Shown: one piece after another, positions 36,828-46,008 of the stretch
How the letters are laid out: each line of letters starts with the position of its first letter
Numbering within the stretch: the first letter of the stretch is position 1
Assembly (NCBI RefSeq): GCF_007828215.1
Contig: NZ_VIUE01000008.1
Coordinates: 1-64,000 of the forward strand
Length of the DNA: 64,000 bases
Reading direction: 5' to 3'
Source: Pseudomonas sp. SJZ074
Lineage (GTDB): Bacteria; Pseudomonadota; Gammaproteobacteria; Pseudomonadales; Pseudomonadaceae
Program-made: the position numbers and the translations under genes
Notes under the pieces: model-generated
Databases searched by the model: none
The model's input: only the letters and a program-made list of their open reading frames with translations
Told to the model about the DNA's origin: nothing

Positions 36828-37715
36828 ATGGCAACTCACGAACACTATTACGTTCCGGCCCAGAGCAAATGGCCGATCATCGCCACGGTCGGGATGTTCG
36901 TCACGGTGTATGGCCTGGCGACCTGGTTCAACGACCTGAAGGCGGCTCGACCGGAATCCCACGGCCCGCTGATCTTCTTTGTCGGCGGCCTGCTGGTGGC
37001 CTACATGCTGTTCGGCTGGTTCGGCGCGGTGGTCAAGGAAAGCCGCGCCGGGCTGTACAGCCCGCAGCTCGATCGCTCGTTTCGCTGGGGCATGAGCTGG
37101 TTCATCTTTTCCGAGGTGATGTTCTTCATCGCCTTCTTCGGCGCGCTGTTCTACGTGCGCCACGTCTCGGGACCGGCCCTGGGCGGCGAAGGCACCAAGG
37201 GCCTGGCCCATATGCTCTGGCCGAACTTCCAGTTCACCTGGCCCTTGCTGAACAACCCCGACCCGAAACTCTTCCCGGCCCCCAAGGAAGTCATCAGCCC
37301 CTGGGGCCTGCCGCTGCTCAACACCGTGTTGCTGGTCAGCTCCAGCGTCACGGTCACCATCGCCCACCACGCCTTGAAAAAAGGCCACCGTGGCGCGCTG
37401 AAGCTGTGGCTGGCGATCACCGTACTACTGGGTTGCGCGTTCCTGGGCTTCCAGGCTGAAGAATACATCCACGCCTACAAGGAACTGGGCCTGACCCTGG
37501 GCTCCGGGGTCTACGGCGCGACGTTCTTCATGCTCACGGGTTTTCACGGCGCCCACGTCACCATCGGCACGATCATTTTGTTCGTGATGCTGATGCGCAT
37601 CATGCGCGGGCACTTCGACAACGAGCATCAGTTCGGCTTCGAGGCGGCGAGCTGGTACTGGCACTTCGTCGATGTGGTGTGGATCGGCTTGTTCATCTTC
37701 GTCTACGTGCTCTAG
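36828..37715 (+). CDS. coxC: Cytochrome c oxidase subunit III
   Basis: A 295-residue, seven-helix core subunit. It has the family blocks WGMSWFIFSEVMFFIAFFGA, GFHGAHVTIGTIIL and ASWYWHFVDVVWIGLFIFVY at the C-terminus. AAGGAG precedes the ATG. It is the last gene of the first cox transcription block; the converging DUF2909 gene ends eight bases away. Confidence 0.97.
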   Translation: MATHEHYYVPAQSKWPIIATVGMFVTVYGLATWFNDLKAARPESHGPLIFFVGGLLVAYMLFGWFGAVVKESRAGLYSPQLDRSFRWGMSWFIFSEVMFFIAFFGALFYVRHVSGPALGGEGTKGLAHMLWPNFQFTWPLLNNPDPKLFPAPKEVISPWGLPLLNTVLLVSSSVTVTIAHHALKKGHRGALKLWLAITVLLGCAFLGFQAEEYIHAYKELGLTLGSGVYGATFFMLTGFHGAHVTIGTIILFVMLMRIMRGHFDNEHQFGFEAASWYWHFVDVVWIGLFIFVYVL

Positions 37716-37723
37716 CGCTGTTT

Positions 37724-37927
37724 TTACCAGGGTGCGTGGGACACCAACTGGCCGCTGAAGAAGCCCCAGGCGATCAAGCCGACGGTGACAGCGGCCAGGC
37801 TGACCCGAATCGCCAGGGCGATCATCAGGCGATTGGAATCGCTTTCGTCCTTGACCAGAAAAAACAGGCCGCTGAACAGGCTGGTAACCGTGGCGATCAG
37901 CATCAGGACGATGGCTGCTTTTAGCAT
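37724..37927 (-). CDS. Twin-transmembrane protein (DUF2909)
   Basis: A 67-residue protein with two hydrophobic helices (about 3-24 and 37-57) joined by a short polar loop (KDESDSNRL). It is a conserved member of the pseudomonad cox cluster (PA0109 position) and lies on the opposite strand. The start is the ATG at 37927, before which GTCC only weakly supports ribosome binding. A role in oxidase assembly is inferred from its place. Confidence 0.85.
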   Translation of the reverse strand: MLKAAIVLMLIATVTSLFSGLFFLVKDESDSNRLMIALAIRVSLAAVTVGLIAWGFFSGQLVSHAPW

Positions 37928-37997
37928 CAGGGACACTCCGGGGGGACGCGATGCACGTGAGTATAGCTTTCCCGTTCGATGACTTTCGGGCGGCACC

Positions 37998-38735
37998 ATG
38001 AAAGGCTTCCGGCCGGGGCTCGTGCCGTCACTGGTGGTGGCCATTCTGGTGCCGGTGATGGTGTGCCTGGGCTTCTGGCAATTGAGCCGGGGCGAACAGA
38101 AGCGCGTGCTCATGGCGAACTACGCCGAGCGTCGCGTGGCGCTGCCGATGGACAGCGCCGAGCTGCAGCAGACGGCGGACCCGGCCTTTCGACCGGTGCA
38201 GCTCAGCGGTCAGTTCGACCCCGAGCACAGCATCCTGCTGGATAACCGCCAGCACGACGGCAAGGTCGGCGTCGAGTTGCTGCAACCCTTTCTCGACCAC
38301 CGGACCGGGCTGTGGCTGCTGGTCAATCGGGGTTGGCTGCCGTGGCCGGACCGCCGCACCCCGCCGGCCTTCGACACCCCCGAACAGCCCCTGAACCTGG
38401 AGGCCTGGGTCTACGTCGCACCCGGCACCACGTTCCAGCTCCACGCCGACCCCAGCGGTGCACCGTGGCCACGCCTGGTCACCGCCATCGAGCCGGACAA
38501 GCTCTGGGCCGAGCTGGGCCGCCACGGTTTCGCCTATGAATTGCGCCAACAAGGCGGCCCCGGCGCCTACCGGACCGATTGGCCGGTGGTGAGCATGGGC
38601 CCGGAAAAACACCTCGGTTATGCCGTGCAGTGGTTCGCCATGGCGGCGGCGCTGTTCGGCCTTTTTCTTTATCTCGGATGGCATAACGCAGGGAGACACC
38701 ATGGGAAGCGCCATGAATCCAACCAACACGTCTGA
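37998..38735 (+). CDS. SURF1-family oxidase assembly protein
   Basis: A 245-residue SURF1 protein, which helps insert heme a into subunit I. It has two terminal transmembrane helices (about 9-27 and 214-233). Motifs are LGFWQLSRGEQKR near the start, LLDNRQHDGKVGVELLQPF and LLVNRGWLPWPDRR. The last conserved block is NWPV-like (TDWPVVSMGPEKHLGYAVQW). It overlaps the next gene by 35 bases. Confidence 0.93.
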   Translation: MKGFRPGLVPSLVVAILVPVMVCLGFWQLSRGEQKRVLMANYAERRVALPMDSAELQQTADPAFRPVQLSGQFDPEHSILLDNRQHDGKVGVELLQPFLDHRTGLWLLVNRGWLPWPDRRTPPAFDTPEQPLNLEAWVYVAPGTTFQLHADPSGAPWPRLVTAIEPDKLWAELGRHGFAYELRQQGGPGAYRTDWPVVSMGPEKHLGYAVQWFAMAAALFGLFLYLGWHNAGRHHGKRHESNQHV

Positions 38736-39294
38736 GGCACCCTCGGCCCACAGCCGCCGCAAGGGCCGTCTGCAATTGCTGCTGATCGTGTTCGGGGTCA
38801 TCGGCCCGATGATCCTGGCCACCGGCATGTACAAATTCCAGTTCTGGGTGCCGGACAGCCGCAGCTACCACGGCGAACTGATCGGCACCGGTCAGACCCG
38901 CGCCGAGATCGGCGTACAGGCCGATGAACAGCGCTGGCAGATCCTCGTCACGGCGCCGAAGGAATGCTCGGTGGACTGCCGGCAACTGGTCTACCTGGCC
39001 CGGCAGGTGCAGATCGGCCTCGGCCGCGACGCCTCCCGCGCCAGCCATGCCCTGGCCATCGCCCAACCGCTGGATGCCGAGTACGACGCGCAACTGCAGC
39101 GCGAATACCCACAACTGCAACGCTACCCGCTGGACCTGCCGGTCTATCAGAAAGATGTCCAGAACACCGACGGCGCCCAGCTGTGGATCATCGATCCCCA
39201 CAGCAACCTGGTGCTGCGCTACGACGCCCGGGTCAAGGGCAAGGACCTGCTCAACGACCTGCGCCACCTGCTGAAACTGTCGAACATCGGATGA
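38701..39294 (+). CDS. Membrane-anchored cox-cluster protein (PA0111-like)
   Basis: A 197-residue protein with one N-terminal transmembrane helix (about 22-44, LQLLLIVFGVIGPMILATGM). Its periplasmic domain has a Cys pair (KECSVDC) and then LARQVQIGLGRD. It ends WIIDPHSNLVLRYDARVKGK, a thioredoxin/SCO-like strand pattern. It is always found between SURF1 and ctaA in Pseudomonas, so an oxidase-assembly role is likely. The ATG at 38701 has AGGGAG upstream and overlaps the end of the SURF1 gene. Confidence 0.85.
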   Translation: MGSAMNPTNTSEAPSAHSRRKGRLQLLLIVFGVIGPMILATGMYKFQFWVPDSRSYHGELIGTGQTRAEIGVQADEQRWQILVTAPKECSVDCRQLVYLARQVQIGLGRDASRASHALAIAQPLDAEYDAQLQREYPQLQRYPLDLPVYQKDVQNTDGAQLWIIDPHSNLVLRYDARVKGKDLLNDLRHLLKLSNIG

Positions 39295-39304
39295 GGGCAT
39301 CGAC

Positions 39305-40384
39305 ATGGCCAAACCTGGATTTCGCCTCGCGCTGTTCGCCACGCTGCTGGCACTGATCGTCGTATTGCTGGGCGCCTACACCCGCCTGACTCACGCCGGC
39401 CTCGGTTGCCCGGACTGGCCCGGCTGCTACGGGTTCATCAGCGTGCCCAAGAGCGAAGCCCAACTGGCCCATGCCGAGCTGCATTTTCCCGACGCCCCGG
39501 TGGAAGCCCACAAGGGCTGGAACGAGATGGTCCATCGCTACTTCGCCGGGACCCTGGGCTTGATGATCGTAGCGTTGGCGGCACGGTCCTGGATGAACCG
39601 CCACCGCCCGGGCCAGCCATTGAAGTTGCCGTTGTTCCTGCTGGCGGTGGTTTTCGCGCAAGCGGCATTCGGCATGTGGACCGTAACCCTGAAGTTATGG
39701 CCGCAGGTGGTGACCGGACATTTGCTGGGCGGCTTCGCGACGCTGAGCCTGCTGTTCCTGCTCACCTTGCGACTGTCCGGGGTGCTGCCGGCGCTGACCG
39801 TGCCCAAGCGCTTGCAACACTGGGCCACGGCCGGGCTGCTGCTGGTGATCGGCCAGATCGCCCTGGGCGGCTGGGTCAGCTCCAATTACGCCGCGGTGGC
39901 CTGCATCGACTTCCCCACCTGCCACGGCCAATGGCTGCCACCGGCGGATTTCGCCAACGGCTTCCACCTGACCCAACACATCGGCCCGAACTACCTGGGC
40001 GGCCAACTGGACAGCGACGCCCGCACCGCCATTCACCTGACCCACCGCATCGGCGCGTTGCTGGTGACGTTGGTGTTGCTCGGGCTGGCCTGGCAGTTGA
40101 AAAGAGTGGGCATGACCCGCCTGGCAGGGCTGGTGCTGATTGCTCTGGCCGCGCAAATCACCCTGGGCATCAGCAACGTGCTGTTCCACCTGCCGCTGCC
40201 GGTGGCCGTCGCCCACAACGCCGGGGGCGCCGCGCTGCTGCTGACCCTGGTGCTGGTCAACTATCACGCCCGCACCAGCCTGGTCCGGGTCAAGCATCAG
40301 GTCCCGCTGCGCTGGCGGTTCAACCCGCATAAACACAGCGTCAGCCCCATCACCATTAAAGGAGAGATGCCATGGCAACCCTGA
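39305..40384 (+). CDS. ctaA: Heme A synthase, CtaA/COX15
   Basis: A 359-residue, eight-helix enzyme that oxidises the C8 methyl of heme O to the formyl group of heme A. Conserved histidines sit in [37 protein letters not shown] and [13 protein letters not shown]. The first periplasmic loop has the Cys pair region [13 protein letters not shown]. It overlaps the cyoE start by 13 bases. Confidence 0.96.
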   Translation: MAKPGFRLALFATLLALIVVLLGAYTRLTHAGLGCPDWPGCYGFISVPKSEAQLAHAELHFPDAPVEAHKGWNEMVHRYFAGTLGLMIVALAARSWMNRHRPGQPLKLPLFLLAVVFAQAAFGMWTVTLKLWPQVVTGHLLGGFATLSLLFLLTLRLSGVLPALTVPKRLQHWATAGLLLVIGQIALGGWVSSNYAAVACIDFPTCHGQWLPPADFANGFHLTQHIGPNYLGGQLDSDARTAIHLTHRIGALLVTLVLLGLAWQLKRVGMTRLAGLVLIALAAQITLGISNVLFHLPLPVAVAHNAGGAALLLTLVLVNYHARTSLVRVKHQVPLRWRFNPHKHSVSPITIKGEMPWQP

Positions 40385-41271
40385 CCGGTACACGCCACAG
40401 CCGGGCGATCTGGCGCGATTACCTGGAGCTGACCAAACCGAAAGTGGTGGTGCTGATGCTCATCACCTCACTGGTGGGCATGTTCCTCGCCACCCGCGCC
40501 GGGGTGCCGTGGACGGTGCTGGTGTTCGGCAACCTGGGCATCGCCCTGTGTGCCGGCGGCGCAGCGGCGGTCAACCACGTGGTGGACCGACGCATCGACG
40601 CCGTCATGGCCCGCACCCACAAACGCCCCCTGGCCGAAGGCCGCGTCTCCCCCGTCGCCGCCCTGACCTTCGCCCTGGCGTTGGCCGTGGCCGGGCAAGC
40701 GTTGCTACTGGCCTTCACCAACCCGCTGACCGCCTGGCTGACCCTGGCCTCGTTGCTCGGTTACGCGGTGGTCTACACCGGCTTCCTCAAACGGGCCACA
40801 CCGCAAAACATCGTCATCGGCGGCCTCGCCGGCGCCGCACCGCCGCTGCTGGGTTGGGTCGCCGCCACCGGCCACGTCAGCGCCGAACCGCTGTTGCTGG
40901 TGCTGATCATCTTCGCCTGGACCCCGCCGCACTTCTGGGCCCTGGCGATCCACCGCAAAGAGGAATACGCCAAGGCCGACATCCCGATGCTGCCGGTCAC
41001 CCACGGCGAGCACTACACCAAAATCCATATCCTGCTCTACACCCTGGTGCTGCTGGCGGTGAGCCTGATGCCGTTCGTGATCCAGATGAGCGGCCTGCTC
41101 TACCTGGTTTGCGCCCTGGTACTCGGCGCCCGGTTCCTGCAATGGGCCGTGGTGTTGTACCGTGGCAGTCGGCCGCACGCGGCGATCAACACGTTCAAGT
41201 ACTCTATCTACTACTTGTTCCTGCTGTTCATCGCCCTGCTTGTCGATCACTACTTATTGTTGAGCCTATGA
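40372..41271 (+). CDS. cyoE: Protoheme IX farnesyltransferase (heme O synthase)
   Basis: A 299-residue UbiA-type prenyltransferase with eight to nine helices that adds farnesyl to heme B. The aspartate-rich active-site motif is [20 protein letters not shown]. The second block is [24 protein letters not shown] precedes the ATG. Its stop overlaps the SCO gene start by four bases. Together with ctaA it gives the complete heme A route for the caa3 oxidase. Confidence 0.97.
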   Translation: MATLTGTRHSRAIWRDYLELTKPKVVVLMLITSLVGMFLATRAGVPWTVLVFGNLGIALCAGGAAAVNHVVDRRIDAVMARTHKRPLAEGRVSPVAALTFALALAVAGQALLLAFTNPLTAWLTLASLLGYAVVYTGFLKRATPQNIVIGGLAGAAPPLLGWVAATGHVSAEPLLLVLIIFAWTPPHFWALAIHRKEEYAKADIPMLPVTHGEHYTKIHILLYTLVLLAVSLMPFVIQMSGLLYLVCALVLGARFLQWAVVLYRGSRPHAAINTFKYSIYYLFLLFIALLVDHYLLLSL

Positions 41272-41903
41272 CCCGAACCCAGAAAACCGTCTTCATCCTC
41301 GTGGCCGTGATCGCACTGATCCTCGGCCTGACCATCAACAAGGTGCTGACCGGCAAAGGCCAGGGCGACCAAACGGCCCTGATCGACGCCGGCATCATCC
41401 TGCTGCCCCAGGCCCGCACCCTGCCGGACGTGAAAATGACCGACCAGGACGGCCAGCCCGTGGCAGTGGATGGTTTGAAGGATAAATGGAGCCTGCTGTT
41501 CTTCGGCTACACCTTCTGCCCGGACATCTGCCCCACCACCCTCGCCCAACTGCGCCAGATCAAGAGCGAGTTGCCAAAAGAGGCTGTGGATAAGTTGCAG
41601 ATTGTACTGGTGAGCGTCGACCCGAACCGCGACACGCCCAAGCAGCTCAAGCAGTACCTGGGGTACTTCGATCCGCAGTTCAAAGGCCTCACTGCTTCAT
41701 CCATCGAAGACCTGCAAAAACTGGCGAATGCAGTGAGCATACCGTTCATCCCGGCGGACACCAGCAAGCCCAACTACACGGTTGATCACAGTGGCAACCT
41801 CGCAGTGATCGGGCCGGACGGTACCCAGCGCGGCTTCATTCGCGCGCCGTTGAACAACCAGAAGCTGGTGGCGCAGTTGCCGGAGATGCTCAAGCGCAAA
41901 TAG
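41268..41903 (+). CDS. SCO1/SenC-family copper chaperone
   Basis: A 211-residue protein with one N-terminal anchor (about 7-26). Its thioredoxin-like domain delivers copper to the CuA site of subunit II. The CX3C copper motif is [10 protein letters not shown], and the distal His is in [14 protein letters not shown]. It is the last gene of the cox cluster, translationally coupled to cyoE. Confidence 0.96.
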   Translation: MTRTQKTVFILVAVIALILGLTINKVLTGKGQGDQTALIDAGIILLPQARTLPDVKMTDQDGQPVAVDGLKDKWSLLFFGYTFCPDICPTTLAQLRQIKSELPKEAVDKLQIVLVSVDPNRDTPKQLKQYLGYFDPQFKGLTASSIEDLQKLANAVSIPFIPADTSKPNYTVDHSGNLAVIGPDGTQRGFIRAPLNNQKLVAQLPEMLKRK

Positions 41904-41945
41904 CACCTCCAGAGGCATACCGCTCAGCCAAGCCATGCCGATCCC

Positions 41946-42264
41946 TTGTGGTGAGGATTCATTGTTGTAGGGAACCTCATTGTGGCGAGAGGATTTATCC
42001 CCGCTGGGCTGCGCAGCAGCCCCCAAAAAGCTGAATGCGATCTACATGGCACAACGCGATGGCCGGGTTCAGGGCGAGGGGCGACAGACCTCCAGCCCCC
42101 AATCTCTCTGTGGGAGCGGGCTTGCTCGCGAAAGCGGCGGCTCAGCTTGCATCAATATTGAACGTGCCGCCCTCTTCGCCAACAAGCCTGCTCCCACACA
42201 GAATGCTGGTGAACACAGCCTCTGCAACAACCCCCAATCCCTGTGGGAGCGAGCCTGTTCGCGA
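41946..42264. repeat. Block of REP and short repeats after the cox cluster
   Basis: Contains TGTGGCGAGAGGATTTATCC (about 41981) followed by a GCTGGGCTGCGCAGCAGCCC hairpin, a diverged REPIN at 42109-42198, and a single REP (TGTGGGAGCGAGCCTGTTCG) at 42242-42264. No gene is present from 41904 to 42654. The REPIN's right arm (CAACAAGCCTGCTCCCACA) has drifted. Confidence 0.8.
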
Positions 42265-42343
42265 TGAAATCGACACGGTTCCAGACCAAACTAAGTCCCC
42301 CGCATCGCCGGTAAACCCGGTTCCTACAGCCCCCACCTACACA

Positions 42344-42431
42344 CCTCCACCAACCCACGAATCCTTGCGCCTTTGCCTACAACTGCGCCAGAATCCGCCC
42401 GCTTGTGCGCCTTGTCCCTGGGTTCTATTGT
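42344..42431. repeat. Leader repeat, copy A
   Basis: CCTTGCGCCTTTGCCTACAA, then CCAGAATCCGCC and a GGTTCTAT end. A degenerate second copy is at 47193-47277. Here it is followed by the structured leader of the DUF6124 gene, so it is probably part of that gene's standard upstream unit. Confidence 0.7.
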
Positions 42432-42454
42432 CGTTCCTGCCACTGCCCATCAGT

Positions 42455-42654
42455 GGTCGGGTTTAGTAGCCCGGTTCACATCACGGCTGTACAAGTCTCA
42501 TCAGACAGGCATTAGCCTATTCTCGATGGTGGCTGTGCGCATGGCGCCTTCGGGCGCGCCGGGTTTGGTGTGATCACCGGTCTACTAACTTGCGCACAGC
42601 CGCCTCCATCCGTTTAGTAGCGAAATGGTGCGGCCCCATTAGAGGATCACACCA
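42455..42654 (+). promoter_or_regulatory. Structured leader of the DUF6124 gene
   Basis: About 200 bases with strong secondary-structure potential. An exact 11-base stem (GGCTGTGCGCA at 42531-42541 with TGCGCACAGCC at 42591-42601) encloses a GGCGCC-TTCG-GGCGCGCC hairpin and a GGTG/CACC hairpin. TTTAGTAGC occurs at 42462-42470 and 42613-42621, with its near-complement TCTACTAA at 42581-42588 able to pair with either. That arrangement suggests two alternative folds. GAGG at 42642 precedes the start. Confidence 0.6.
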
Positions 42655-43017
42655 ATGTTCAAAGTAACTCCAAACCCACCAGAAACAGACCCCACCACAC
42701 AGTCCGCAAAAGCCAAGGCCAAGAAGCAAGAAGAAACCACCAAACGCGTGCTCGATCACTACTTGCTGCCGAAGCCGGATCAATCCAAAGACGAACCGAA
42801 ACCGGGGCAGGTTTTCACCGTTGTGAAAGGCCTCGATAACGAATGCATGCTCGCCAACCTCAGTGAAACGCTGGCTTCGGCTGATGCCATGGTGACTGAT
42901 CTGGCGTTTGACCTGGATGGTTCGCGGCGTCATTTGGCGCTGGGGATTCAGCAGATGATTGAGCTGAGTTCGTTGTTGGCGAATCGGGTGTTGGATAATG
43001 TGGAGCCGGGGCAATAG
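42655..43017 (+). CDS. DUF6124 family protein
   Basis: A 120-residue soluble protein of a Pseudomonas-restricted multicopy family (formerly called DUF3077-like). It begins MFKVTPNPPETDPTTQSAKA, then a Lys-rich linker and RVLDHYLLPKP. The helical C-terminal half has ECMLANLSETLASADAMVTD, and GSRRHLALGIQQMIELSSLL. No signal peptide. Function unknown. It is followed at once by a terminator, so leader, gene and terminator form a self-contained cassette at the edge of the accessory region. Confidence 0.85.
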   Translation: MFKVTPNPPETDPTTQSAKAKAKKQEETTKRVLDHYLLPKPDQSKDEPKPGQVFTVVKGLDNECMLANLSETLASADAMVTDLAFDLDGSRRHLALGIQQMIELSSLLANRVLDNVEPGQ

Positions 43018-43032
43018 TATCTTCCCCAATGA

Positions 43033-43060
43033 AAAAGCCCGACGTTTTGCGTCGGGTTTT
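43033..43060 (+). terminator. Terminator of the DUF6124 gene
   Basis: AAAAGCCCGACG, TTTT loop, CGTCGGGTTTT (with a bulged base). Twelve bases or so after the stop codon. Confidence 0.88.
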
Positions 43061-43305
43061 GGTTGTTCCGTTCAAGAAGCCGCGAGTATTGCCACACTTT
43101 TTCATATTTCCCCTTCACCGTTCTCTCTAGCGATAGGCTACAACGGCCAAAAACGGCTCTTGACTCATGAGACCTTATTTTCAGTTTTGGTCTGTAACTC
43201 GATTACGGAGATCAGTAGCTATATCGCCGGTACGCTAGACGTTGGCTTTAGTTACGCATACAACGTCTTTTAAATTCGTGGCGTAAAGCGTAGCGTTGGA
43301 GCTAA

Positions 43306-45831
43306 ATGAGTTTGTCTCCAATGGAAAATGTCACTATGCCAATTGCGCTAACTGTCTTCGGCGTTGAAGCCGATGGACTTGATCCAATGCTTGCCCGCGT
43401 AATGTTGAGAACCGTACGCGGGCCAGGAACCTACCCTGACCCTAAATTGCCACAGGGTACGATAACCGATGGGACTTTTCGTACGAAAATCTCAGAAAGC
43501 GAGCTTACGCTCGTCACTTGGGATAAAGTCTTATCTGACGTCGAAGAGCACTTGGTTGAGAATCAGTTCGTTAAAGGACATTTTTTAATTCCAGAAGAAT
43601 GCCCGATTGCAGGTGGACGAATGATAATAGGTCATCCATTTTGGCCAACAATAGTTGGAGAAATAAACCAAAGAGCGAGGATCACCGGAACTGGTCTTCT
43701 ATTGCGAAAAGGTATCGTAGCCGAATCACTTCTGACTGATCTGAACGACGCACTTAATAATAGACTAAAGCCGGGAGCAGCACAGAAGGCATTATTGGCC
43801 ATTAGCCTAAAACTTGACGAATTGTCGGGTATGGAAGACGCTCTGAAAGCACGAACACCAATTGGAGTCATCGAATATTTTTTCCGCACAGCCGGGGCGG
43901 GAGGCATTGACGGCCCGCTATTCGAAATTGTTCCGAAAAAACCAGATTTTCGAACCAACGAACCGATGCTTCAGGTAAATGTGCGTCGGTTCGCAGCACC
44001 GCTCGACCTCACATTTAAATTGCAGGTCACCCTGAAGAATTACGATGAAGTGATTCGCTCGACACTCATCGAGATCAAAGCTGGAATGTCAGAAATGACG
44101 TTCTCGGCCCCTATCCATATAACCGATGTCTCACTCTCAGTATTCGATAGCATTGGCGAATTAGCAGACCAGTTAAGCGTCCAGTTTATTCAAGGTACTG
44201 ATTTCGGTCTTTCAATATTGGGTGCAACTGATAAGCTCCCTCCATTATTTCCAGGAAACTCCAATAGCCGCGACCTTGAAAGCCGAGTTCGAGTTCATAC
44301 AATGGCGTTCGCAGGACCGTCTATCGATAATCGCTCTGGCGGTCTGGACTTGCTTCGAAAACAGAAAGCTAGCATTGCCGCATTAATAGGACCAGATCTG
44401 ACCGGGGCGGAAAATGTTTGGTTTGAGAAAGGAGTCGAAAGCCAGGTAGAAGTGATTCGCTGGATCAAGAAAAAAATCGAGCAACCGGGAGTAACTACCG
44501 CATATCTTATCGATCCTTATTTAGGAAGCGAAGCGGTCAAACGAGTCATAGCTCGCCAAGGAAACGAGACCGCTGAATTGCTAATTTTGGTTTCACCAGG
44601 TGATATAAATCCCGACGCGGCAAAAGCAAGCACAACCAACAAAAAAACTTATCTAGAAAGCCTTAAATCCACGCTGAATGAATGGGCGCCTCAGTTGACC
44701 GGCAGCATTTCTGTGGTGCATATAAAGCGAGGAAACGGTTCGGAGCAAGCATTCCATGACCGATATTTATGTACCATTGATCAAAAAGGCAATCCAACAA
44801 CTTACATGCTATCAAACAGCCTGAGTAAAGCAGCTGGCTATTGGCCGTTCGCCATCTGCGAGCTTAATAAAATTATGTCACGACAAGTTCATGCGTACAT
44901 TCTAAATCTACTGAATGGTAACTCTAGCAATAAAAATCTCCAGGCAGAGCTGATTTGGAGAAAGGAAAAAATTAGTGATGCCCCCCTAGGTAGGCACTCT
45001 CGATTTAATCATTTGGAGTCTGAACCCGATTGGAAGCCGGCCAAGGACTTCTTGTCTGATATCTTTAACATCATTATTCGAAACTCAAAGTACGAGCCCG
45101 AAATTGACGCACGCCTTAAAGCGTTCTTGGGTATTTGGCCGGAGAGCAAGGATGAGGAGCGTCTAGCGAAAGAGCTTTTCAAGGTTGTTAGTCATCGTGA
45201 AGCTATCGTGGTCTTCGTTTCCCAACTGCTCAGAGCTAATGGTCGAGACAAGATTGCGGACTATTTGGACAACAAACTCCTTGATCGCTTTCTTGAACAG
45301 CTCCCCGGCCTTCATCAGAATGGTAGATGGTTCGTTCCATCCGAAGCGCGACAATCCGTCCTAGATAGTCTCGGAAGAACCGTTGCTCGCAAGCAGAACG
45401 CAAGTAATTTTGTACGCGCTAAGCTTAATTCGAAAATCCACGAACTCATTACTATGATTGAAACCCAACGCAACGATCGCTCCGCAGAAGCGCTTCAAGT
45501 TGCCCTATCTCTGGCAACTATCGCTTTACAGGTTGTAATTCATGCAGAAGATATGGATGAGAGGTTTCGTAAAGGCATCGCCATTGACTACATTTACTGT
45601 CTTGGACGAATAATGCGATCAGATACCGCCGCCAGTATGTTTGTATCTCACGAAATTATATTTCCCGAATGGGTAGAAGATCTAACTGCTGTATCAAAAA
45701 AACTTGCGAGGGCGCGACTTGCTCTGGGCGAGCTATTGGATGCAGCTATAACACAAGTAAAAAATGATTTATGGGTTGCCTCCATCTTCAAGGAATCGAT
45801 AACGGATGCACTAAATGCCCCGTACGGCTAA
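43306..45831 (+). CDS. 841-residue protein with a PLD-like HDRY motif, candidate defence protein
   Basis: I do not fully recognise this gene. The N-terminal 330 residues look like beta-rich domains with no known motif. Residues about 385-520 resemble one phospholipase D-like domain: TTAYLIDPYLGSEAVKRVIA, then FHDRYLCTIDQKGNPTTYML with H484, D485 and R486, then SNSLSKAAGYWPF in the place of the PLD GxxS/xK element. Such degenerate single-HxD domains occur in large anti-phage proteins, and the architecture recalls the VPA1262-family proteins (not certain). The C-terminal 300 residues are helical. GGAG precedes the ATG. The gene is AT-richer than the core: 28 of 60 bases G/C at 43321-43380, against 37 of 60 at 35161-35220 in coxA. 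No signal peptide, no partner gene. Confidence 0.6.
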   Translation: MSLSPMENVTMPIALTVFGVEADGLDPMLARVMLRTVRGPGTYPDPKLPQGTITDGTFRTKISESELTLVTWDKVLSDVEEHLVENQFVKGHFLIPEECPIAGGRMIIGHPFWPTIVGEINQRARITGTGLLLRKGIVAESLLTDLNDALNNRLKPGAAQKALLAISLKLDELSGMEDALKARTPIGVIEYFFRTAGAGGIDGPLFEIVPKKPDFRTNEPMLQVNVRRFAAPLDLTFKLQVTLKNYDEVIRSTLIEIKAGMSEMTFSAPIHITDVSLSVFDSIGELADQLSVQFIQGTDFGLSILGATDKLPPLFPGNSNSRDLESRVRVHTMAFAGPSIDNRSGGLDLLRKQKASIAALIGPDLTGAENVWFEKGVESQVEVIRWIKKKIEQPGVTTAYLIDPYLGSEAVKRVIARQGNETAELLILVSPGDINPDAAKASTTNKKTYLESLKSTLNEWAPQLTGSISVVHIKRGNGSEQAFHDRYLCTIDQKGNPTTYMLSNSLSKAAGYWPFAICELNKIMSRQVHAYILNLLNGNSSNKNLQAELIWRKEKISDAPLGRHSRFNHLESEPDWKPAKDFLSDIFNIIIRNSKYEPEIDARLKAFLGIWPESKDEERLAKELFKVVSHREAIVVFVSQLLRANGRDKIADYLDNKLLDRFLEQLPGLHQNGRWFVPSEARQSVLDSLGRTVARKQNASNFVRAKLNSKIHELITMIETQRNDRSAEALQVALSLATIALQVVIHAEDMDERFRKGIAIDYIYCLGRIMRSDTAASMFVSHEIIFPEWVEDLTAVSKKLARARLALGELLDAAITQVKNDLWVASIFKESITDALNAPYG

Positions 45832-45935
45832 TCGCTTACCCAACTCAGCAAGACCGAAAATAGTGAGCAATTTCATTTAGGAATCAAGACATGGAACAAG
45901 GTCTTCACGCACATCGCTCTTAGAGTAAAGCGGAT

Positions 45936-45975
45936 AAGGGGACGGATTTATTTTTAGAGTGCATCTGTCCCCTTT
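45936..45975. repeat. GGGGACAGATTT-type palindromic element
   Basis: AAGGGGACGGATTTA and, inverted, TCTGTCCCCTTT with about 17 AT-rich bases in between. Related sequences are at 49061-49075 and 49139-49154. It lies between the 3' ends of the PLD-like gene and the alpha/beta hydrolase gene, where it could act as a terminator. Confidence 0.6.
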
Positions 45976-46008
45976 GCTTTTTCATGGCAATAGCAACAAG
46001 TATCCCGC

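Noticed and set aside
40509..41270. Upstream part of a 464-codon frame that runs into the SCO gene
   Set aside because: It overlaps cyoE in another frame and is Arg/Pro/His-rich without any domain. Only the part from 41268 is real.
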